7,856 nucleotides of DNA from an uncultured Clostridium sp. (GTDB lineage Bacteria > Bacillota > Clostridia > TANB77 > CAG-508): positions 1-7,856 of the forward strand of contig CALYZR010000022.1 of assembly GCA_945610215.1 (NCBI GenBank), given 5' to 3'. Made by a program: the position numbers and the translations under genes. The notes beneath the pieces were generated by a model, which saw only the letters and a program-made list of their open reading frames with translations, did not search any database and had not been told where the DNA came from. Shown here piece after piece: positions 1 to 5,345 of this stretch (the first letter of the stretch is position 1; every line of letters begins with the position of its first letter).

Positions 1-505
1 TGCTTAAGCTACCTAATGTACTATCTGTTGATTTTTTTTCTTCTGTTGGTTTTGTTGTTGTATTGTTGTTAGTAGTTGGTTTTTTTGTTGTATTTCCCCC
101 ACTAGTAGAGCCTCCAGATGAACCACCTGTGTTTGAACTTGGTTGAATAATGCTTACTGTTTTTGAAGCTGACCTGCTTGTATCTTCTCCAGTTTCATAG
201 TCTCCTAGTGTTCCTGAAGCATATATTGTTACGCTTCCAGATGAACCAGCTGTGCATATAAATGAATAAGAATTATTATCTAAAAAATCTTTCTTACTTC
301 CTGATCCATTGCTTACTGTAGTACTTACTGGTCCTGCTCCTTTTGCTGAAACTGTAACAGTAAAGCTCTCTCCTGGTGCTACTGATGATTTAGATGTACT
401 TATGCTTATACTTGTAGCTGCATATGATTTAATTGTTAACAAAAGAATTAAAGTTACTACCAGCATTAACATTAATATTATTTTATTTAAAATATTTTTT
501 TTCAT
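1..505 (-). CDS. Secreted Ig-like / cadherin-like beta-sandwich surface protein, C-terminus cut off by the window edge
   Basis: An open frame of 168 codons starts at the ATG at 503-505 and runs off the left edge without a stop. An AGAGGAG ribosome binding site (514-520) lies 8 bases upstream. Residues 1-29 are a classic signal peptide (KK start, long Leu/Ile/Val core, SYA cleavage site). Residues 31-118 read like a bacterial Ig-type beta-sandwich (SSVAPGESFTVTVS, later AGSSGSVTIYASG). A Ser/Gly/Thr/Asn/Lys-rich linker follows, then STDSTLGSLS at the edge. In clostridial proteins, LGSLSV-type sequence commonly opens a cadherin-like beta-sandwich domain (PF12733), so I expect one or more of these beyond the window; that is inference. 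The gene starts 20 bases after the dockerin glucosaminidase stop, so the two are very probably co-transcribed. A structural or adhesive role at the cell surface is likely. I see no cohesin domain in the visible part. Confidence 0.85.
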   Translation of the reverse strand, partial: MKKNILNKIILMLMLVVTLILLLTIKSYAATSISISTSKSSVAPGESFTVTVSAKGAGPVSTTVSNGSGSKKDFLDNNSYSFICTAGSSGSVTIYASGTLGDYETGEDTSRSASKTVSIIQPSSNTGGSSGGSTSGGNTTKKPTTNNNTTTKPTEEKKSTDSTLGSLS

Positions 506-525
506 TGCAAATTCTCCTCTATATT

Positions 526-2220
526 TTAAATTGAGATTTTCTTTATGTCCATTATATGATTTTTGATTTGAACATAATCTGCTGGGCTTATTTTTCCATC
601 ACGATTCACATCAGCTGCTTTTTCTATAATACTATCCATTTCCATTGTTCCCATTATTTTATTTTTTACTCTAACATAATCAGCTGGTGTTATTTGTCCA
701 TCTCCACTTGCATCTCCAAGTTTTACTATTGTATATTTCTCTACTCCATCAATTTTTACTTTTGCACCTGTTCCAACTAAGCTGTCTCCTGTTATTTCAT
801 TTCCATTTTTATCTATAATTACTGCATTGCTATATTTTTTCTTTATTGTATCTGCCGTTACAGCTGGTTCTACCATTATTTGATTATCATTATTTGGTTC
901 TGCTATATTATCATTTTTATTTGAACCTATTACAACCAAATATGTTTTAGAACCATCACTTGCTTCTCTTGCCATATAGCCTGTACCTCTTGGAGTTGAA
1001 ACTTTATCCCAGTAATATTCTCCCACTTTTGAAGTTGCTCTTTGGGTTATTAATACTTGTGTTCCTTCATTTATTATTGCAATAGTATTTCCATTAGGTG
1101 CGTCTTTAAGTTTTAATCCACCATTTGCATTAATATATGCTAATTCTCCTGTTTCACTGCTACTTATTGATGGACTTTTACATGGTGAGGATGGCATATC
1201 AATGTATAATGGAATTATAAATGTAAAACTACTTTCTAATAATCCTGCATCTTTATAATATCCTTTTAGTATTGATCCTATACTTTGTGCATCAAATAAA
1301 TTTTGTGCATATTGATTTGAATAATATGGTGAACATACTACATTAAATTTTTGATAATATAATGTATCTTGCCCTCTTCTAATATAGCTTCTAATTAATC
1401 CAATTCCACCCATTATTGATTTTTTTGGTGTATCCCATCCTTGTGATTTAGCATATGCTAGTCCATTTAATATTACTGCTTCTTCTCCTTTGCCAGAAGC
1501 TCCTACATTAAATAAATTATAATATCCAACATATTGACCTTTATATCCCTGTCCAGAGCACAATGCAGATGCTCCACTACCTTGTTCTTGCAAAATTTTT
1601 CCTATAATATAAAATGGATTTATATTATAATCTGGATCATTTGACACTTCATATATTGCATCTATAATTGATTGATTATTTAAATATGATATTTTACTTG
1701 CCATTTGTGCAACTTGATCTTTTGTTATGCTTTTATCATTTGATAATTGTAAATATTGAAATAAATTTGCATCATTTAAGGAATTTCTTGGATCCATTAC
1801 ATGTTCTATAGCTTGTCTAGAAGCACAGCACCATTCACCAGTATCTTGCTCTTCTCTGCCACATATTGAACATATCCATTCATCAGAATAATTGCTTGGC
1901 ACAACATTTTTTATTGAGTCCGAATGGTTTTGATATTCACTATTTATTGTTGCTTCCCAAGTTAATCCTGTTTCATATAATTTGAATGTCCAATTAGGAT
2001 GTGAACTTGCAAGTGCTTCTACTAGTGAAATATAACCTGGATATTTTTGTTCGAAATCTGATGGCAAATCGTTTGAATTTTTAGTATATGTATATGTTGC
2101 TCCATAAGATATGTTTAAGATTTGTGGTATAAAACTAATTGTTATATATATTAAAACAAAAAGAATCAAAATACATAAGATTTTTGTATTCAATTTATGA
2201 ATTAAATTACGCTTTTGCAT
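526..2220 (-). CDS. Secreted beta-N-acetylglucosaminidase with SH3-like and type I dockerin domains
   Basis: The protein has 564 residues; the ATG at 2218-2220 has an AGAGGAG site (2227-2233) 6 bases upstream. A signal sequence or signal anchor covers about residues 13-36. Residues 55-340 resemble the LytD/GH73-type glucosaminidase family, which cuts GlcNAc-MurNAc glycan strands of peptidoglycan: MDPRNSLND (142-150), the likely catalytic Glu212 in ILQEQGSGAS, and YYNLFNVGAS (233-242). Residues 358-428 look like a bacterial SH3 domain, a wall-binding module. A short beta-rich module (about 463-500) leads into a dockerin with two Ca-binding repeats, GDASGDGQITPAD (502-514) and ADVNRDGKISPAD (536-548), carrying the expected Asp/Asn ligands. 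The dockerin implies docking onto a cohesin-bearing surface protein not seen here. An unusual cysteine cluster (C117, C120, C131, C132) lies just before MDPRN. Likely role: wall remodelling or autolysis. It is first in an operon with the Ig-like secreted protein. Confidence 0.9.
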   Translation of the reverse strand: MQKRNLIHKLNTKILCILILFVLIYITISFIPQILNISYGATYTYTKNSNDLPSDFEQKYPGYISLVEALASSHPNWTFKLYETGLTWEATINSEYQNHSDSIKNVVPSNYSDEWICSICGREEQDTGEWCCASRQAIEHVMDPRNSLNDANLFQYLQLSNDKSITKDQVAQMASKISYLNNQSIIDAIYEVSNDPDYNINPFYIIGKILQEQGSGASALCSGQGYKGQYVGYYNLFNVGASGKGEEAVILNGLAYAKSQGWDTPKKSIMGGIGLIRSYIRRGQDTLYYQKFNVVCSPYYSNQYAQNLFDAQSIGSILKGYYKDAGLLESSFTFIIPLYIDMPSSPCKSPSISSSETGELAYINANGGLKLKDAPNGNTIAIINEGTQVLITQRATSKVGEYYWDKVSTPRGTGYMAREASDGSKTYLVVIGSNKNDNIAEPNNDNQIMVEPAVTADTIKKKYSNAVIIDKNGNEITGDSLVGTGAKVKIDGVEKYTIVKLGDASGDGQITPADYVRVKNKIMGTMEMDSIIEKAADVNRDGKISPADYVQIKNHIMDIKKISI

Positions 2221-2262
2221 TTCTATCTCCTCTTTCGTATATTTTAAAATTTATACATTTAA

Positions 2263-2291
2263 AGTATATCGTATAAAAAAAATCAAGTCAA
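2263..2291 (-). promoter_or_regulatory. SigmaA-type promoter of the glucosaminidase operon
   Basis: On the minus strand TTGACT (2286-2291) and TATACT (2263-2268) are separated by exactly 17 bases. Both boxes match 5 of 6 consensus positions. Transcription would start near 2256, leaving a leader of about 35 bases before the start codon, which contains the ribosome binding site at 2227-2233. This is the best vegetative promoter in the window and indicates growth-phase expression. Confidence 0.75.
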
Positions 2292-2350
2292 GAAATTTCG
2301 GGAAAAATAAGCTGGTATTTTGTGGATTTTTGGTATATTTTAGCTATGTA

Positions 2351-2391
2351 AATTAAAAGCCATTCCAAAACAGAATGGCTTTTAATTTTTT
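2351..2391. terminator. Bidirectional intrinsic terminator
   Basis: Perfect 15-bp inverted repeat: arms 2351-2365 and 2373-2387, loop CAAAACA. On the plus strand the right arm runs into TTTTTT (2386-2391). On the minus strand the GC-containing core GCCATTC/GAATGGC is followed by TTTTAATTT. It therefore fits a terminator on either strand. No gene ends immediately upstream in either direction, so it is either a backup terminator or the end of an unannotated transcript from the block at 2387-2490. Confidence 0.6.
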
Positions 2392-2429
2392 ATATAATAG
2401 GAAAGTTCAACTTTCCTATTATATAAAAA
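2387..2429. repeat. Perfect 43-base palindrome (21-bp arms, single central base)
   Basis: Arms 2387-2407 and 2409-2429 are exact inverted complements around C2408. The core is GGAAAGTTCAACTTTCC flanked by AT-rich TATATAATA. No T-run follows on the exposed side of either strand, so it does not read as an ordinary terminator. It abuts the terminator hairpin at 2351-2391. It could be a protein binding site, a cruciform-forming spot, or one end of a small mobile or repetitive element. Confidence 0.7.
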
Positions 2430-2438
2430 TGCTATAAT
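2430..2438 (+). promoter_or_regulatory. Candidate extended -10 promoter (TGC-TATAAT)
   Basis: A perfect TATAAT (2433-2438) is preceded by TGC, giving an extended -10 box. No convincing -35 box exists 16-18 bases upstream, where the palindrome lies. It would start a plus-strand RNA at about 2443-2446, ending at the hairpin at 2492-2520. The match is short and may be fortuitous in AT-rich DNA. Confidence 0.3.
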
Positions 2439-2444
2439 CGCTAT

Positions 2445-2520
2445 TGCCTGTTGAGACTTCCTCACTATATTCGGAAGCTCAAATCGGCGAGAAGAAAAGT
2501 GTGGCAAAGCCACTTTTCTT
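2445..2520 (+). ncRNA. Candidate short structured RNA, family not recognised
   Basis: Between the extended -10 box and the terminator hairpin, the plus strand can fold as one nested arm: GCC (2447-2449) with GGC (2486-2488), GAG with CTC, and CTTCC with GGAAG around an 11-base loop, the inner stem having one bulged base. The sequence then enters a terminator-like hairpin ending in TTTTCTT. The block is markedly richer in G and C than its surroundings, as structured RNAs often are in AT-rich genomes. The mirror structure is also possible on the minus strand. I cannot assign it to a known family, and it may instead be part of a dispersed repeat. No downstream plus-strand gene could be controlled in cis. 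Confidence 0.3.
2492..2520. terminator. Hairpin terminator after the small Cys-rich gene, usable in both directions
   Basis: The stem pairs GTGGC (2501-2505) with GCCAC (2509-2513) around AAA, and extends through AAGAAAA/TTTTCTT with a 2-base bulge. On the minus strand the stem is followed by ACTTTTCTT, suiting termination 8 bases after the stop codon of the gene at 2529-2675. On the plus strand it is followed directly by TTTTCTTGTT. Confidence 0.65.
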
Positions 2521-2528
2521 GTTAAGTA

Positions 2529-2675
2529 CTAGTTGCAACATCCTCTGCATCCACAACCACAGTTTGTGAATAATAGTAAGAAGATTATTATGAAAAATAA
2601 TATTGAGCAATCATCTCCACATCCACCAAACATTCCGTTATTGCATCCGCAACCACAGTTTCTTTCATCTGGCAT
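2529..2675 (-). CDS. Small cysteine-rich single-pass membrane protein, 48 residues
   Basis: ATG at 2673-2675, stop TAG at 2529-2531. A perfect AAGGAGG (2684-2690) lies 8 bases upstream, which strongly supports translation. The protein has three parts: a Cys/Gly head (residues 1-23, with NCGCGC at 6-11 and GGCGDDC at 17-23), a hydrophobic Ile/Leu/Phe segment (24-37) able to span a membrane, and a Cys/Gly tail (NCGCGCRGCCN, 38-48). Ten of 48 residues are cysteine. I do not recognise a named family. The pattern recalls short Gly- and Cys-rich hydrophobic proteins of sporeformers, such as the YjcZ type, but that is resemblance only. Metal binding, disulfide cross-linking or assembly in a spore layer are possible roles. 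It lies 72 bases after the beta-propeller gene, with a possible promoter of its own and a terminator directly behind it. Confidence 0.8.
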   Translation of the reverse strand: MPDERNCGCGCNNGMFGGCGDDCSILFFIIIFLLLFTNCGCGCRGCCN

Positions 2676-2708
2676 GTTCTTTACCTCCTTGTTTTATATG
2701 TTATATCG

Positions 2709-2736
2709 TATAATATGCAGATTAAAGATTTTGTGT
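2709..2736 (-). promoter_or_regulatory. Candidate sporulation-type (sigmaK-like) promoter of the small Cys-rich gene
   Basis: On the minus strand CATATTATA (2709-2717) matches the sigmaK -10 pattern CATAnnnTA known from Bacillus. AC dinucleotides lie 17 (2735-2736) and 15 (2733-2734) bases upstream, close to the usual 16-17. The start site near 2702 would leave the ribosome binding site intact. Read as a sigmaA promoter, TATTAT at the same place has only a poor -35 (TAACAC). Short motifs like this arise easily in AT-rich DNA. Confidence 0.3.
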
Positions 2737-2747
2737 TACAGTTTAAT

Positions 2748-4730
2748 TTATTCCTCTATTTCTAAATTAATAGTTTCTACTTCCTCCATATTTTCCATAT
2801 TTGTAACTTTTATTATACCTTTTGATAGTGTGTATAAATTATTATTTATATATATTATTCTTTCTACTTCTTTTGTATAATCATAATCTTTATAGCCATC
2901 TGTTATTTGCATATGTGCAATCTGTCCTTTTAGTGTGAATCCATTTTCTAAGTCTAGTCCATATACTATTGCTCCTTGGAATTTTAAATTTGAACGATAA
3001 TTGTTTTCCTCTTCTGATATTGAAATTGGGAAGGCTATTATATTTTTTTCTTTTGAAAATAATAAGGATTTGTGGTCATATAATAATTCTGAATATGTTC
3101 CCGTATCTCCTATGTCTATTGAATACATTTCTTTTGGAGATGTAGGATTAGTTACATCAAATAATGCCATTTTCATTCCTATTGTAATAACGCTTCCATT
3201 TTCTTTAGTCTCTGTATTTTCTCCAAATCCTATAATATGGTTTTCATCATATGGATGTAAATATTTACTGTACCCTGGTATTTTTAATTCACCTAACAAT
3301 ACTGGATTTGTAGGTTCTGATAAATCTATTACAAACAATGGATCTGTTTGCACAAAAGTAACCATATATGCTTTATTCCCAACAAATCTTACAGAATATA
3401 TTTTTTCTCCTTTTGCTAAATTTTCTATACTTCCAACTGTTTTTAAATTTTCATCTAACACATATAAATTATTTGTTTTTGTTTCTTCCATCAAATTGGT
3501 ACTGTTAGTTGTAGCAATTCTAAAATTTCCATTGTTTTCATCCATAGAGAATTGATTTAATACTTCGCCTGGAACAGAACCTGTATTAGAATATTCTACT
3601 TTTCCATTTTCTAATTTAAATTTATATATATAAGTATTTATACTTAAGTTGTCATAGTATCCATATAGTTTCTCATCTTTATATTCATATTTTACATTTG
3701 CAATATACAAATTGTTTTTACTTGCATATACTTTTGTTCCTGCGCCTAAGTATGTTTCTATATCTGCAGGGTCATTATTATTTATGTTAAATCCTATAAT
3801 ATTTAAAAATGTGCTATCTTTACTTTCTGGAAAGTAACAAATTTCTGAATATTCTATGCACTTTTCTTCATTAGAAATTGCTGTATCTAGGTATTGGGGT
3901 TTGTAATTATCTCCATTTAATTCTTCCTTGTTTTTGACTAGTAAATCATTATACATGTATTTATTTGATATAACGTATACATTTTCTCCAATCATTCTTG
4001 CTGTTAAAAGGCTTCCTTCTATTTGAATTTCTCTTTCATATTTAGGTTTTTGTCTGTTTTCAACATTATATACTTTTATATTTGTATATTCATCTGGTGT
4101 ATACAGCAAATCATAAGAAATTGTATTATCATCAAATGTGGTACTATTCTTATATTTTTTTCCTATTATTATTAGTTTATTTTCATTAATAAAAATTTCA
4201 CTTGGTCTAAAATTTTCTTCATCATATTTGATTTCAGAAGCTATTTTAAAATTATTGGGCTCGCTATTTACAATAACAAGTTTTCCTTTTGTAACATAAT
4301 AAATATATTCTCCATCCGTTTTTACTATATCTGATTCATCTACTCCTTCTACTTGATTGTTTGTCTCTGAATATTTGCTTTCTGTGGAATCTTTATTTGT
4401 TTCTTGTATTGAAATAATTTCCTTTTCTTGTTCATCAGTATTACTTTTTTGTTGTTGTTTTACAATATCATATAAGTTTTCAAAGCTTTTAACTCTAGGC
4501 AATCCATTTTCCTGCTCTACTTGTTTTATTGGATTTACTGTGTTTTTGTTTTGATTTATAGGGATAACTATTGAAATTGCAATTATAAACACTATTGTTG
4601 CGAAAGCTAAACTATATACTAAATTTGGCTTTTTCTTCTTTTTATCTTTTATTTTTATTAATACACTCTTTTTTAAATTTTCATCTACCCTTATTTCATT
4701 CATCGCATCAATGTAATCTTTTTTACTCAT
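2748..4730 (-). CDS. Membrane-anchored beta-propeller protein, probable anti-sigma factor of the adjacent ECF sigma
   Basis: I choose the ATG at 4728-4730 (660 residues) over the TTG six bases upstream, because GGAGG (4739-4743) is 8 bases from the ATG and only 2 from the TTG. Residues 1-36 form a short, charged, helix-prone cytoplasmic head (DENLKKSVLIKIKDKKKKK) with no zinc-binding His/Cys motif. Residues 37-57 are one membrane segment and 60-127 a charged linker. From about 128 to the end lies an extracellular domain opening with EGVDESDIVKTDG, the signature of the PF09826 beta-propeller family, with repeated blade-like patterns (GEYIYYVTKGKLVIV, KAYMVTFVQTDPLFVIDLS, KMALFDVTNPTSPKEM). The start overlaps the sigma gene by 8 bases, so the two are translationally coupled. 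By analogy with other ECF pairs, the head would bind the sigma factor and the outer domain sense an unknown envelope signal or ligand; that role is inferred. Confidence 0.85.
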   Translation of the reverse strand: MSKKDYIDAMNEIRVDENLKKSVLIKIKDKKKKKPNLVYSLAFATIVFIIAISIVIPINQNKNTVNPIKQVEQENGLPRVKSFENLYDIVKQQQKSNTDEQEKEIISIQETNKDSTESKYSETNNQVEGVDESDIVKTDGEYIYYVTKGKLVIVNSEPNNFKIASEIKYDEENFRPSEIFINENKLIIIGKKYKNSTTFDDNTISYDLLYTPDEYTNIKVYNVENRQKPKYEREIQIEGSLLTARMIGENVYVISNKYMYNDLLVKNKEELNGDNYKPQYLDTAISNEEKCIEYSEICYFPESKDSTFLNIIGFNINNNDPADIETYLGAGTKVYASKNNLYIANVKYEYKDEKLYGYYDNLSINTYIYKFKLENGKVEYSNTGSVPGEVLNQFSMDENNGNFRIATTNSTNLMEETKTNNLYVLDENLKTVGSIENLAKGEKIYSVRFVGNKAYMVTFVQTDPLFVIDLSEPTNPVLLGELKIPGYSKYLHPYDENHIIGFGENTETKENGSVITIGMKMALFDVTNPTSPKEMYSIDIGDTGTYSELLYDHKSLLFSKEKNIIAFPISISEEENNYRSNLKFQGAIVYGLDLENGFTLKGQIAHMQITDGYKDYDYTKEVERIIYINNNLYTLSKGIIKVTNMENMEEVETINLEIEE

Positions 4731-5208
4731 CTTCAAGTCCTCCCTCTAAATTTTGCTTTAATTTTTCTCTTGCTCTTGCAAGTCTTGATTTTACAGTATT
4801 TTCATTTGTTTTAATAATTTTACTAATTTGATTTATTTTGTAGTTTTCGTAGTAGTATAAATAAATAATTGTTCTATATTTTAATGGCAATTCTTGCACC
4901 GCATAATATATATCGTGTCTTTCTTTTGTTTTAAATACTATATCCTCTTTTAATTCTGTTGTATTTTTTAAAAACTTTGAATTTAATAGATTTTTACTAC
5001 AATTTATTGTAACACGAATAAGCCATGCTTTTTCATGTTCTTCATTTTCAAATTTTGGCATTTTTTTTGCTAATCTTAGAAAGACTTCTTGATAAACATC
5101 TTCACTATTTTCTTTTGAATTTGTTCTAGTAAGAGCTAATCTATATATCATATCAGAATATTTATCTATCATATTTTTTAAATATTCTTCCTTATTTGTA
5201 TATTCCAT
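4723..5208 (-). CDS. ECF-family RNA polymerase sigma factor
   Basis: The 161-residue length is typical for ECF sigma factors, which hold only regions 2 and 4. Region 2 spans about residues 14-78 (YSDMIYRLALTRTNS, then EDVYQEVFLRLAKKM for core binding and AWLIRVTINCSKNLL near the -10 contact). Region 4 spans about 101-154, starting AVQELPLKYRTIIYLYYYE and ending in the helix-turn-helix INQISKIIKTNENTVKSRLA with the trailing RAREKL. The start ATG (5206-5208) has AAGGTGAT (5213-5220) 4 bases upstream. Its 3' end overlaps the beta-propeller membrane gene by 8 bases, the usual arrangement of an ECF sigma with its membrane-bound anti-sigma. An ECF-like promoter just upstream suggests autoregulation. 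The ECF subgroup cannot be assigned by eye, and the regulon and signal are unknown. Confidence 0.93.
   Translation of the reverse strand: MEYTNKEEYLKNMIDKYSDMIYRLALTRTNSKENSEDVYQEVFLRLAKKMPKFENEEHEKAWLIRVTINCSKNLLNSKFLKNTTELKEDIVFKTKERHDIYYAVQELPLKYRTIIYLYYYENYKINQISKIIKTNENTVKSRLARAREKLKQNLEGGLEDE
4738..4744 (-). promoter_or_regulatory. Ribosome binding site that fixes the beta-propeller gene start
   Basis: GGGAGGA on the minus strand, inside the last codons of the sigma gene. It sits 7-8 bases before the ATG at 4728-4730 but only 1-2 bases before the upstream TTG at 4734-4736, so the ATG is the likely start. Confidence 0.75.
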
Positions 5209-5225
5209 TTATATCACCTTTATAA

Positions 5226-5256
5226 ATAATACCATATAAATCGAAAAAAAGTTGCA
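5226..5256 (-). promoter_or_regulatory. Candidate autoregulatory ECF promoter
   Basis: On the minus strand TGCAACTTTT (TGCAAC at 5251-5256) resembles the AAC-centred -35 of Bacillus ECF promoters (TGAAAC/TGCAAC followed by Ts). After 17 bases comes GGTATTAT (5226-5233) in the -10 position. A-tracts just upstream (about 5257-5277) may act as an UP element. The predicted start near 5220 falls at the edge of the ribosome binding site, so the leader would be very short; this weakens the call somewhat. A sigmaA reading (TATTAT with a 19-base spacer) is worse. Confidence 0.45.
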
Positions 5257-5293
5257 TAATTTTTTTATTTTTTTATAAGTTTTATTTTTAGTT

Positions 5294-5329
5294 AAAAAAA
5301 TGGACTCTATTTATTAATTAATAGAGTCC
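5294..5329 (-). terminator. Intrinsic terminator of the uracil permease gene
   Basis: 10-bp perfect stem GGACTCTATT/AATAGAGTCC (arms 5302-5311 and 5320-5329), 8-base loop, followed on the minus strand by A and then seven Ts (5294-5300). It starts 16 bases after the permease stop and separates that gene from the sigma operon. Confidence 0.85.
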
Positions 5330-5345
5330 GAAAAGTTTTTATTTT

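Noticed and set aside
1..140. Thr/Asn/Lys-rich low-complexity stretch near the left edge as a microsatellite or CRISPR-like repeat
   Set aside because: It is in frame with the secreted protein and reads as an ordinary inter-domain linker; repeats are irregular and codon-based.
2533..2880. Plus-strand open frame of 115 codons
   Set aside because: It is the antisense shadow of the small Cys-rich gene and the 3' end of the beta-propeller gene, has no ribosome binding site, and its sequence is low-complexity.
3001..3555. Plus-strand 184-codon frame
   Set aside because: Lies entirely antisense to the beta-propeller gene, lacks a ribosome binding site, and shows no recognisable domain.
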